NCBI GenBank assembly: GCA_021373135.1
Contig: JAJFTH010000004.1
Location: 1-64,000, forward strand
DNA: 64,000 bases
Direction: 5' to 3'
Source of the DNA: Bacteroidales bacterium
Lineage (GTDB): Bacteria > Bacteroidota > Bacteroidia > Bacteroidales > UBA1402
Part shown: positions 20,151 to 29,198 of the stretch, piece by piece
Numbering within the stretch: the stretch's first letter is position 1
Layout: each line of letters starts with the position of its first letter
Notes under the pieces: model-generated
What the model was told of the DNA's origin: nothing
Databases searched by the model: none
What the model saw: only the letters and a program-made list of their open reading frames with translations
Position numbers and translations under genes: made by a program

Positions 20151-21868
20151 TTAACAGTAACATTAATTGGGTTGTTCACTTTTATAACAGAACTTGCACT
20201 GATTGGAGTCCCGTTTTCAGAAATTCCTTCCACTTTTATGATAAAGTTGGCAGTATTGTCCGAAGTATAAAAATCAAAAGCAGTATTGTCATCTTTTTTT
20301 AATTCCAAATTTGGATTCCAGTATAGCAATTGTTTGAAAAATGGAGTATGATGATCTTTTATTGAATCGGGATTTACCACAACAAAGCTTTTTCCGACAT
20401 TCCTATTTTCATTTTTATACCGTAAGGAATTGGGTGCCGGGACCGTACTGATGATTTCGTTCGATTTGCTGATGATTGAAACAGCACCATAAAAAATCAA
20501 ATCTCCGAGTATTCTGACATTATCAAGCACGTCAATTTTTTTTATCTTTGCCGAGTTAAGATCAATTATTTTTTGGATATCATCGACATACACACCATCC
20601 AGAAAAATGAGAGGCTCTCTATCACTATAGGTATTGCCTTGGGAACTGATCATGACATAAGCTTGATATTTACCATCATGCCTGGTCAGTTTTACAGTCG
20701 GTAATATCTCTATAACAATTTCCGGGAAGCTATCCAAAGGAACAAAATCTGACGGATATACAGATTTTACGGTGGAACGATAGAGTTGAGGACAATTGGG
20801 TTTGTTTTCAAATATGGGGTTTTCATTTACACTTTCATCCAATCCAAAAGACTTATTGATGTAAACGATGTCCTGACTTTTATATATGTAGTCTTTGAAG
20901 TCCCTTTTATAAGAAATCAGTTCGGGTTTCCATTTTTCAGACAGGATAAAGTTATCTTCAATCTCCATTTTCCATTTTTGACCGACAGGCATATCTTTAA
21001 TGGTAAAGAACAGTTCCTTCCCACTATAATAATCACTTAACAACATCTGAAATATGCCGTTGGAATCTGTCGAAGCATATTGCAAATTGGCAACGCTATC
21101 AAGACAGGATAAAAAGACCGTTGCAGCTTGAACACCTTCTCGTGTAGTTTCATCTATCACTCTTCCTCTGAGTATTCTTGCCTTGCTTTCTGGTAAATAA
21201 GCGGTGGATGTCAGTTTAGTAGCTGGAACAACACATTCATTCAGGGTTTCAACAATCGATTTTTCTGTCGCTTTTATTTGAGGTTCTTCATACACTGAAA
21301 CAGCAACGTTTGCTTTAATATCTGTTTTCCCCAGAGTGACAATCACTTTTTCACGGGGACCATATACTGCCTTATCCGTCTTTATCCAGGGCAATTTATC
21401 AGTTCGATGATATTGACTGCTATCATTTGAACTGGATTTAACAGACCTGAGATCCAATTTTTTGTCAAATCGGTTGACAATCATTATTTCCTTGTGAAAG
21501 AAATACTGCTCGCCAAAATTCTTCATGACACTCGTAAATGCAACCATCTGGTATACACCCGAAGGCAAGGTATCCGGCAAAACGAGGCTTCCACTGGCCA
21601 TACCTGCGTCAACTTTAACCCAAATCTTTAAAGCCGGATCCGACTTCGGAGCCCTTAACTCAATATATCCGACCTTGCTCAAGTCTGAACGTTTCTTTGT
21701 CACCAAGTCAAACACATACAATTGATAGAAAACAGACTCGCCTGCTATATAGGTTGTTCTGTCGGTCTGAAGATATACTGCTTCCTGGCCTGCTGCTATT
21801 ACATTCATCTTGCAACAAAACAGCACGACCGATAGTATAAATAATGTTCTTTTAATTATTGTCATCAT
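20147..21868 (-). CDS. MG2-domain protein with degenerate TonB plug-like C terminus
   Basis: The 573-residue exported protein has a signal peptide (residues 1-27). An N-terminal alpha-2-macroglobulin MG2-type domain follows (Y-L-Q-T-D-R-T-T-Y-I-A-G-E-S-V-F-Y, residues about 32-125), then a carboxypeptidase-regulatory-like domain around residues 235-300 (R-G-R-V-I-D-E-T-T-R-E-G-V-Q). A late stretch (P-L-I-F-L-D-G-V-Y-V-D-D and Y-G-A-V-S-I-I-S-K) resembles a TonB receptor plug without any barrel. Such proteins occur beside TonB receptors in Bacteroidota; the role is not established. It lies between the DUF4249 gene (10 bp) and the small secreted protein (4-bp overlap). Confidence 0.75.
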   Translation of the reverse strand: MMTIIKRTLFILSVVLFCCKMNVIAAGQEAVYLQTDRTTYIAGESVFYQLYVFDLVTKKRSDLSKVGYIELRAPKSDPALKIWVKVDAGMASGSLVLPDTLPSGVYQMVAFTSVMKNFGEQYFFHKEIMIVNRFDKKLDLRSVKSSSNDSSQYHRTDKLPWIKTDKAVYGPREKVIVTLGKTDIKANVAVSVYEEPQIKATEKSIVETLNECVVPATKLTSTAYLPESKARILRGRVIDETTREGVQAATVFLSCLDSVANLQYASTDSNGIFQMLLSDYYSGKELFFTIKDMPVGQKWKMEIEDNFILSEKWKPELISYKRDFKDYIYKSQDIVYINKSFGLDESVNENPIFENKPNCPQLYRSTVKSVYPSDFVPLDSFPEIVIEILPTVKLTRHDGKYQAYVMISSQGNTYSDREPLIFLDGVYVDDIQKIIDLNSAKIKKIDVLDNVRILGDLIFYGAVSIISKSNEIISTVPAPNSLRYKNENRNVGKSFVVVNPDSIKDHHTPFFKQLLYWNPNLELKKDDNTAFDFYTSDNTANFIIKVEGISENGTPISASSVIKVNNPINVTVK

Positions 21869-21878
21869 TAAATGTTTT

Positions 21879-23042
21879 TCATTGATGATCCCACCAACTT
21901 GGATATGGAATTACTTGATAATCAGGAAGATTCGCAACCGAATCCGCTATAGTTTCATCCAAATTCACTTTGTAACAGAAGAAACCGCTGGCCGGAATAT
22001 CGACATAAGGGACCTCACGTATGTTCGCTTTATGATAATAACGATTTTCAACCAAAACAAATGCAGCTCGAGTAACCGATGAAACCTCGAACAATCCAAG
22101 AACAACCTTGGACGGATCATTTACACACGTCATGTTTCCATCAAGTTGTGAAGCAATCGGATCAAAGAGCTTTCCGCTTGCAGCCAATTGACTATTGGCT
22201 TCCTTATAATAATCATAAGTCTCTTCGTTTATTGTATACTGGTTAAACCGATAATAGTAAACAAGGCTATTACTTCCGTCTGTTTCAATACCATAATTCG
22301 ATATACCCAAGGGTACATCACACAAAAAATGATTTTTAATGACAGGGGTGGACATTTTTGATCTTTCGATAGTAAGATTCTCATTATCGTCCAACAAAGA
22401 AGTTTTCCAACCAAAAACCGGAATACACCAAGGGGGTACGGAATCAGTCACGGGATCAGCTTTGGGCCAATAGGTGTATGAATATTGCACAACAATATTT
22501 GACTCAAATCGGCATAAAGGTGTCGGGGTTGAGCTTGAAACAGATTGGAAAAGGTCAACCCGAACATCAAAACAGTCAATATCATTCAGAACATTGTCCT
22601 CATCCAGATATTCTTTTTTAATCAATGATGAATGGACACTGTCATAGGACTGCGGGGGCAAGAGTGTCTGAGCTTTGGATTCGTAAATGTTCCCATCGCT
22701 TGTCTTAATATGTAATATATATGAATTGCCGACTTTTGCCTTAAATGAGGTTGGCAATACATATTTTCCCTTTCCTTCATAGGTCAGGCTGTAAATATGG
22801 TCCTCACCATCTTGAACCGTTAGTTCTGCATCCGAAACATACTTTGTGACCGAAGCCGAATCAGAAACGTAGGGCAAAGCTTCAGTAAGTTTTACAGTAA
22901 AAGGTCCTTCTCCATCTGTTATCAACCCTTCAACCACCAAAGCTTTTGTATCAGGATCTATATCAGGAATGAATACTTCTGTGCAACCAATGAAAGTTAC
23001 CATCATCAGCACAGTCAAATAGGTCTTTTTTATATGAATCAT
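21879..23042 (-). CDS. DUF4249 domain lipoprotein
   Basis: The 387-residue product has a lipoprotein signal (F-I-G-C, Cys20) and begins with the DUF4249 hallmark T-E-V-F-I-P-D-I-D-P-D-T-K-A-L-V-V-E-G. It is predicted to be anchored in the outer membrane. DUF4249 genes regularly follow a TonB-dependent receptor in Bacteroidota and are thought to assist binding or uptake of an unidentified substrate. It starts 11 bp after the stop of the receptor gene. Confidence 0.85.
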   Translation of the reverse strand: MIHIKKTYLTVLMMVTFIGCTEVFIPDIDPDTKALVVEGLITDGEGPFTVKLTEALPYVSDSASVTKYVSDAELTVQDGEDHIYSLTYEGKGKYVLPTSFKAKVGNSYILHIKTSDGNIYESKAQTLLPPQSYDSVHSSLIKKEYLDEDNVLNDIDCFDVRVDLFQSVSSSTPTPLCRFESNIVVQYSYTYWPKADPVTDSVPPWCIPVFGWKTSLLDDNENLTIERSKMSTPVIKNHFLCDVPLGISNYGIETDGSNSLVYYYRFNQYTINEETYDYYKEANSQLAASGKLFDPIASQLDGNMTCVNDPSKVVLGLFEVSSVTRAAFVLVENRYYHKANIREVPYVDIPASGFFCYKVNLDETIADSVANLPDYQVIPYPSWWDHQ

Positions 23043-23053
23043 GCTTTGTGGTT

Positions 23054-25735
23054 TTAAAAAGTAAAATTATAAGTTATAGTAGGAATCGGTTTCTCTATGA
23101 TAAATATTCTATATAAGTGGTACGACTTAATAAATCCCGATTCCATACCCAGAGTGGATTTATAAAAAACCGAATATGGGTTTTTTTGAGCATAAAGATT
23201 GATGATAGAGAACGTCCAACTTCCCTTCCACGGCTGTTTCAAGCGTAAAGATTCATCATGTGTGATGGCAATATCCAGGCGATGGTAGTCGGGCATCCGG
23301 TATTTATTACGCTCGGAATAATAAATATATTGCTTGCCGTTAAACTCATATTTCAGTTCAGGTAGTGTAATTGGCCTTCCGGTGCTGTAATTGAATGTGC
23401 CTGAAACTCTCCACCGTCTTGTCAAATGATAGTTTCCAACCAGCACCAAATTATGAGGTTGATCACCAAAAGACGGAAAATATTTATTTCCGTCTATCTG
23501 ATCACTCAAATACGGGCTTGTCGTATGCCGCATGGAACGGGAGTAGGTGTAGTTTGCCCATCCTGTCAGTCTTCCTTTATTTTTCTTCAGAGAGAATTCT
23601 ACACCGTAATTATAACCCGAAGCGTTCAGTAAATCTGCTTCCAGAGAGTTGTTCAGTATGATTTCCGCCCCATTCCTATATTCCAGGATATTGGACAATT
23701 TCTTGTAGTACAGTTCCACAGAAGTTTCGAAGGTGTTTTTGTCGAAATTTCTGAAATAGCCAAAAGCCACTTGGTTGCAAATGATTGGTTTGACATTCGG
23801 ACTGCTCAGTTTATAGACATCGGTGGGTGTCATGACCATTGAATTGGATATCAGATTGACAAACTGGCTTATTCGGTTATAACTAAACTTCAATGAGCTG
23901 GACCCGTCCAGCGTGTAACGCATCGAAAGCCTCGGTTCAAGGCTCAAATGCCAATCAATGATTTCGTTATTGGCATAATTCAGCGTATCGGTAATGTTTG
24001 CAGTGGTGTGGGCTGCCTTCTGATCGAACATGAGAACGCTATTCGGTCCAAGGTATGCATACTGGCTAAACCGCAAACCGATGTCCGCGTTCAACCTGCT
24101 CGAAAGGTTTATGTTATCACTCATGTACAAAGCCGATTCCACTGCTTTTTCCTTTTGAGTCGTTTTATTTGCCACTTGAGACAACGTACCTAATGGCACC
24201 CGTTTGCCTGGTTGCAAGTTGTACAAAATGGCATTCATTCCAAAGTCCACTTTGTGCTTTTCATTAGGCAACCAGTTGAAATCCAGCTTGGCATTATTGT
24301 ATTGGATGGAAGAATAAAATTTGTAGGCTACTTCCGGCTCCAAGGTGTCGGATTCACACATATCGTTTCTGTAACGACTCATCCCCGTCATAAAAGTGGA
24401 AGTAAGTTCTTCACTAAACTGATGAGTGTACTGAAGTGATGCCAAAGTGTTATCGTAATGATAACCGTACGCATTGTCCAAACTATACTTGTCATCACTG
24501 AAATATCCGTAAAACATCAACTTGTTCTTTGTATCGATTTTGACATTCAGCAGGGCATTGATATCATAAAAGCTGACCGAACTGTTTTTTAAATCCACAT
24601 CAGGCATTTCATGCAGTAACCAATCGGAGTAAGAGGCTCGTCCACCGACCAGCAAACTTACTTTTTTGTTGAAAAGCGGTGTCTCGAAATTCAGTCTTGT
24701 GTCCATCAGGCCAATGCCTCCCTTGAAGGAGGTATGTTCAGGAGTGTTTCCCATCCGGATGTCCATAACCGATGATGCTCTCTCTCCAAATTTGGCCGGA
24801 ATTCCGCTTTTCATAAGCGTGACATTGTTGACTCCGTCGGAATTTACTGCCGATATGAGTCCGAATGCATGTGCTGAATTAAACAATGGTACATCTTCAA
24901 TCATGATCAGGTTTTGATCCTGATTACCTCCACGGACATAAAAACCTGTACCAAACTCTCCGGTCGATTGTACTCCAGGAAGCAATTTCACATTTTTTAT
25001 GACATCCTTTTCACCCAGGAACAAAGGTAATTCATTGATTGCCTTGGCATTAAGACTTGTTGTACTCATTTGTGAACTGACGACATTGAGGTCTGCAGCT
25101 TTATCACTTATCACAACTTCCTTTAACCGGATGGTCTTTTTTGACATCTCAAAATCAACAATGCCATTTCCAAATACGTTTATTTTTCGGATATCTTCTC
25201 CATAACCGGCGTAATTGAGTGCCAGTTCATACTTACCGACCGGAACTGTGAATTTATAATTTCCATCTTTGTCGGTGGTTGAAAACAACTTCAGTTCGTC
25301 AATGCTGACTGTTGCTCCTTTTAGAGGCATACCGGTAAATACATCAGATATCTTTCCTGAAATAGTAGCTTTTGTATTTTCCCCCGGGTTACTCATCTCT
25401 CCAATAAGGAGTACACCGTCTCTGTTTGTGTTGTAAGAAAAATTTCGAACTTCTACCGGGACAAAAACGTAACTGTCTGACCTTAATTTAATAAAGTGCA
25501 ATTTCGCATTCCTCTCAATAACGGCCAGACATTCTTCCAAGGGCAAATCGACAATGGACTCCTTAAATAGCTGATTAACAAACCATTCTGATTTATAATA
25601 CAGTTTAACATGATGGACACTTTCAATTTTTGAAGCTATGACATCAAAATTAACCAATTCAGATTGTTGGGCTTTTATTGAAAGAGATAAAGCAAGGAAA
25701 AGGAATATTGAAAGAATCTTGGTGTTTCTTTTCAC
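23054..25735 (-). CDS. TonB-dependent receptor with STN and carboxypeptidase-like N-terminal domains
   Basis: The 893-residue outer-membrane receptor has a signal peptide (residues 1-22), an STN domain (about 30-95), a carboxypeptidase-regulatory-like domain (about 120-200, starting A-T-I-S-G-K-I-S-D-V-F-T-G-M-P-L-K-G-A), a plug (about 225-330, with Y-V-R-G-G-N-Q-D-Q) and a beta barrel ending in Y-N-F-T-F. An STN domain is often a signal for FecI/FecR regulation, but no sigma or anti-sigma gene is next to it. It is the first gene of the operon with DUF4249, MG2 and the small secreted protein. Its ligand is unknown. Confidence 0.92.
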   Translation of the reverse strand: MKRNTKILSIFLFLALSLSIKAQQSELVNFDVIASKIESVHHVKLYYKSEWFVNQLFKESIVDLPLEECLAVIERNAKLHFIKLRSDSYVFVPVEVRNFSYNTNRDGVLLIGEMSNPGENTKATISGKISDVFTGMPLKGATVSIDELKLFSTTDKDGNYKFTVPVGKYELALNYAGYGEDIRKINVFGNGIVDFEMSKKTIRLKEVVISDKAADLNVVSSQMSTTSLNAKAINELPLFLGEKDVIKNVKLLPGVQSTGEFGTGFYVRGGNQDQNLIMIEDVPLFNSAHAFGLISAVNSDGVNNVTLMKSGIPAKFGERASSVMDIRMGNTPEHTSFKGGIGLMDTRLNFETPLFNKKVSLLVGGRASYSDWLLHEMPDVDLKNSSVSFYDINALLNVKIDTKNKLMFYGYFSDDKYSLDNAYGYHYDNTLASLQYTHQFSEELTSTFMTGMSRYRNDMCESDTLEPEVAYKFYSSIQYNNAKLDFNWLPNEKHKVDFGMNAILYNLQPGKRVPLGTLSQVANKTTQKEKAVESALYMSDNINLSSRLNADIGLRFSQYAYLGPNSVLMFDQKAAHTTANITDTLNYANNEIIDWHLSLEPRLSMRYTLDGSSSLKFSYNRISQFVNLISNSMVMTPTDVYKLSSPNVKPIICNQVAFGYFRNFDKNTFETSVELYYKKLSNILEYRNGAEIILNNSLEADLLNASGYNYGVEFSLKKNKGRLTGWANYTYSRSMRHTTSPYLSDQIDGNKYFPSFGDQPHNLVLVGNYHLTRRWRVSGTFNYSTGRPITLPELKYEFNGKQYIYYSERNKYRMPDYHRLDIAITHDESLRLKQPWKGSWTFSIINLYAQKNPYSVFYKSTLGMESGFIKSYHLYRIFIIEKPIPTITYNFTF

Positions 25736-25967
25736 AGCATCTTCAATTGAATGGTTTTTAAACAGTTAATTGTAATTCACTCTTTATTGGGGAACTTATA
25801 TTTAAAGCTAAAATTATAAGCTCAAAAAGTAAATTTGACAAATATATATAATAAGTTAAGTTCATTTTTATTTTCCAGACAAATGTATAAAAAATTCAGT
25901 TTAAAGGAATTTCAGCCGAAGAATGGTAGAAAATTAATCCACCATTCTTAAAAATATTTTAAATTAT

Positions 25968-25998
25968 TTTGTTAGTTAGGACTAACTAATTATCTTTG
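25968..25998 (+). promoter_or_regulatory. marR promoter with MarR-type operator in the spacer
   Basis: The -33 box TTTG (25968-25971) and -7 box TATCTTTG (25991-25998) are separated by exactly 19 nt. Within that spacer an 8-bp inverted repeat TTAGTTAG (25972-25979), GA, CTAACTAA (25982-25989) fills all but one position. This is a classic MarR-family operator form, so the encoded repressor very probably shuts off its own promoter. Confidence 0.85.
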
Positions 25999-26017
25999 TC
26001 ACATCAATCATGAGATC

Positions 26018-26434
26018 ATGGACAAAATTGTAAACATCATAGCGAAGCTTTCCCAGAATTTGGGAGAGATGGAAGAGCTTGCACGGGAACAATTGAACAT
26101 CAAGGAACTGACAACGGCTCAGATGCATTACCTCGAAGTAATCAACGAGATGAGCAATCCCAACGTAACGGAATTGGCTACGGAAATGCAACTGACAAAA
26201 CCAACCGTCACTGTTGCTCTTGATAAACTCATTAAAAAAGGTTACGTCACAAAAATCCAATCCGATGAGGACAGGAGAAGTTCCCATCTGCACCTAACTA
26301 AAAAAGGAATGCAGATCAATCAAATGCACGAACATGCGCACACTCAGTTTGCGGAGTTGATGCGGGAGGCTTTTGAGCCGGAAGAGCTGGAAGAGTTAAC
26401 GGTTCTTCTTGAAAAACTCACAAAATCTTTATAA
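26018..26434 (+). CDS. MarR family transcriptional regulator
   Basis: The 138-residue protein has the winged helix-turn-helix of the MarR family: recognition region P-N-V-T-E-L-A-T-E-M-Q-L-T-K-P-T-V-T, and the wing with D-E-D-R-R-S-S. It should bind the inverted repeat in its own promoter as a dimer. The P-type ATPase gene begins 74 bp downstream and may be under the same control, though a ligand cannot be predicted. The divergent TonB receptor operon starts about 280 bp upstream. Confidence 0.93.
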   Translation: MDKIVNIIAKLSQNLGEMEELAREQLNIKELTTAQMHYLEVINEMSNPNVTELATEMQLTKPTVTVALDKLIKKGYVTKIQSDEDRRSSHLHLTKKGMQINQMHEHAHTQFAELMREAFEPEELEELTVLLEKLTKSL

Positions 26435-26508
26435 ATATTTATTCTGATCGATAGTACCGGTTAGGCTCAGGTTGATAACAGCAGCCAGTAATTTTTTATT
26501 TTATCACT

Positions 26509-29070
26509 ATGGAAAAAAATGCTGACTTTTCCGGTCATAACTTCACCGGATTAACGGAAGAACAAGTCAAGGAAAAAAGACGTTCAGCCGGATTCAATGA
26601 ACTTCCTAAAACCAAGTCGGACGGCTTCTTGAAGCAGGTTGTAGGCATATTCAAGGAACCGATGTTCATGTTGCTGATCATTTGCGGAACGCTATACATG
26701 ATATTGGGTGATATGGAGGAAGGATTCATGTTGCTGGGATTTGTCCTGTTCATCATGGGTATAGAGTTCTATCAAGAAAGAAAGACAGGAAAAGCACTGG
26801 AAGCCCTGAAAGAAATGTCCAGTCCTCATGCCGTCGTCATCCGTAACGGTGAAGAAATCAAGATACCTTGCAGAGAAATTGTCATAAGCGATTTGGTGGT
26901 ATTTTCAGAGGGAGAAAGGGTTCCCGCCGACGGCCTCGTATTACATTCCATCAATCTCCAGGTTGATGAGTCTCTCCTGACCGGAGAATCTGTTCCTGTC
27001 CGTAAAGTGGAGTCTGACGGTACAGAAAAAGAATCCACAGCCGGTGGTGACGATACCCCTTTTGTATTCTCAGGAACCATGATTGTTCAAGGGAATGGGG
27101 TGGCTCAAGTCACCAAGATCGGTGCTGAAACAGAAATCGGAAAAATTGGCAAAGCTCTTGGTGATGTAAAGGAAGAATCCACCAACCTCAAAATCGAACT
27201 CAACTCTTTGGTGAAAAAACTGGCCTTGATAGGTGCCATTCTCTGCCTGATCGTAGTCTTGGTTTTTTTCATAACCCGTGGAAATTTGCTGCATGGTATT
27301 TTGGCCGGTCTGACTTTGGCCATGGCGGTCATTCCGGAGGAATTTCCCGTTATCCTGACCGTATTCATGGCATTGGGTGCCTGGAGAATGTCTAAGAAAA
27401 GGGTATTGACCCGTAAACCAAATGCCATAGAGACGCTGGGTTCAGCGACCGTACTTTGTTCGGACAAGACCGGAACACTCACACAGAACAAAATGACGGT
27501 GAGCACCTTGTACAATAAGGATGGCTTTGTTGATATTCTGAAGATGGATGGTTTTCCGGAAGATTTTCACCGGATCATAGAATATGGTATCCTTTCCAGC
27601 CAGACAAACCCCAATGACCCGATGGAAAAAGCCATTCTTAAGCTTGGGGAGGATTATCTGCAAAATACCGAGCACATGCACCACGATTGGTCCATGGTGC
27701 GCGAATACCCGCTAACCAGGGAACAAATGGCTATGTCAAGGGTTTATGTCCAGAAGGATACCGGCACCTATGCCATCGCGGCCAAAGGAGCTCCTGAAAC
27801 AATTTTTGATTTGTGCCATCTGAAAGATATTTCCAAATATGAAGCAGCCATTCAAAAAATGGCATCCAACGGTTTAAGAGTCCTGGGGGTAGCCAGGGCA
27901 ACCATCGGAAAAGAAATCTTGCCTGAAATCCAACATGATTTCGACTTCGAATTCATTGGTCTGATCGGCCTCTCCGACCCTATCCGTCCCGAAGTGAAGG
28001 ATGCCGTTCAGGAATGCTACAAAGCAGGAATCCGGGTCATCATGATTACCGGTGATTACCCCGTCACAGCCCAAAACATTGGCAAGGAAATCGGACTTAG
28101 AAATCACACACAATGCATGACCGGACCTGAAATTCAGGCCATGAGCGAAGAAGATCTGAGCGCAAAAATCAACAATATCAATATTTTTGCCAGGGTAGTA
28201 CCTGAACAGAAGCTGAAGATTGTCAATGCCCTGAAACTGAAAGGGGAAATTGTTGCCATGACCGGTGACGGAGTCAATGACGCTCCCGCCCTGAAGTCTG
28301 CAAATATTGGAATAGCCATGGGTGAGAGAGGTACGGATGTGGCACGTGAGGCTTCCTCACTGGTTTTGACCGATGATAATTTTTCATCCATTGTCGGTGC
28401 CGTAAGGATGGGGCGCCGTATTTTTGACAACATGCAGAAGGCTTTCGGATATGTGTTTGCCATACACGTGCCCATCGCCGGTTTGTCCATGATACCTGTC
28501 TTTTTCTCAGATGCTCCCCTATTGCTGTTTCCGGTACATGTAGCATTTCTGGAACTGATCATAGATCCGGCATGTTCGGTGATTTTTGAATCTGAAGAGG
28601 AAGAAAAGAACGTGATGAACCGTCCGCCAAGAGGTACAAAAGGCAAATTCTTCGGTGGTGGTAAAATTCTGATGACCTGCATGCAAGGGGTTTCAATCTT
28701 GTTAATAGTGCTTGGGGTCTATTTCATCGGACTTCATAAGAACTATTCCGAAGAAGCAGTCAGAACAATGTCTTTTATCACCCTGATTGTTTCCAATCTG
28801 TTGACCATTCAAACCAATCGCTCCTGGGAAAAAAATATTTTCCAGATTCTTGCAACACCAAACAAAAGTGTCAAATGGATTGTCAGTCTGGCAATTGTAA
28901 TATTGACAGCTGTGCTGTTCATCCCATTCCTACGTGGAATGTTCAGTTTTGCACCGCTTGGGATGATTGAGATTCTGGTTTCAGGAGCTGTCGGATGCCT
29001 CAGTATCGTTTGGTTCGAGATTTATAAGGTTGCTAAAAGAAAATCATCAAGAGCTGTCAGTGGCTTTTGA
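26509..29070 (+). CDS. P-type cation-transporting ATPase (calcium-type)
   Basis: The 853-residue protein has the P-type core: T-G-E-S in the actuator domain, the phosphorylated D-K-T-G-T-L-T from Asp319, and T-G-D-G-V-N-D-A-P in the hinge, with a cation ATPase N-terminal domain and C-terminal helices as in P2-type pumps. The M4 motif is I-P-E-E-F-P (275-280), which differs from the P-E-G-L-P of SERCA pumps, so calcium is a guess and another divalent or monovalent cation is possible. It is probably regulated together with the preceding marR gene. Confidence 0.88.
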   Translation: MEKNADFSGHNFTGLTEEQVKEKRRSAGFNELPKTKSDGFLKQVVGIFKEPMFMLLIICGTLYMILGDMEEGFMLLGFVLFIMGIEFYQERKTGKALEALKEMSSPHAVVIRNGEEIKIPCREIVISDLVVFSEGERVPADGLVLHSINLQVDESLLTGESVPVRKVESDGTEKESTAGGDDTPFVFSGTMIVQGNGVAQVTKIGAETEIGKIGKALGDVKEESTNLKIELNSLVKKLALIGAILCLIVVLVFFITRGNLLHGILAGLTLAMAVIPEEFPVILTVFMALGAWRMSKKRVLTRKPNAIETLGSATVLCSDKTGTLTQNKMTVSTLYNKDGFVDILKMDGFPEDFHRIIEYGILSSQTNPNDPMEKAILKLGEDYLQNTEHMHHDWSMVREYPLTREQMAMSRVYVQKDTGTYAIAAKGAPETIFDLCHLKDISKYEAAIQKMASNGLRVLGVARATIGKEILPEIQHDFDFEFIGLIGLSDPIRPEVKDAVQECYKAGIRVIMITGDYPVTAQNIGKEIGLRNHTQCMTGPEIQAMSEEDLSAKINNINIFARVVPEQKLKIVNALKLKGEIVAMTGDGVNDAPALKSANIGIAMGERGTDVAREASSLVLTDDNFSSIVGAVRMGRRIFDNMQKAFGYVFAIHVPIAGLSMIPVFFSDAPLLLFPVHVAFLELIIDPACSVIFESEEEEKNVMNRPPRGTKGKFFGGGKILMTCMQGVSILLIVLGVYFIGLHKNYSEEAVRTMSFITLIVSNLLTIQTNRSWEKNIFQILATPNKSVKWIVSLAIVILTAVLFIPFLRGMFSFAPLGMIEILVSGAVGCLSIVWFEIYKVAKRKSSRAVSGF

Positions 29071-29130
29071 TGATACGCGATGAGGTAGGATGTTGGATGA
29101 TAGGGGAACGGAGGGGATGCTGCTAAAAAT

Positions 29131-29164
29131 AAAAAAGCCATCTCAAAAATACTTTTGAAACGGC
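29131..29164 (-). terminator. Rho-independent terminator of the thioredoxin-like gene
   Basis: A hairpin pairs G-C-C at 29137-29139 with G-G-C at 29162-29164 and CAAAA at 29144-29148 with TTTTG at 29153-29157, with two mismatches. On the minus strand it is followed by a run of T (complement of AAAAAA at 29131-29136). It lies 35 bp after the stop of the minus-strand gene; a weaker T-rich stretch on the plus side could also serve the ATPase gene. Confidence 0.7.
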
Positions 29165-29198
29165 CTCTTTGCTTCAATTTTTTTGCAGGAAGAAAGTT

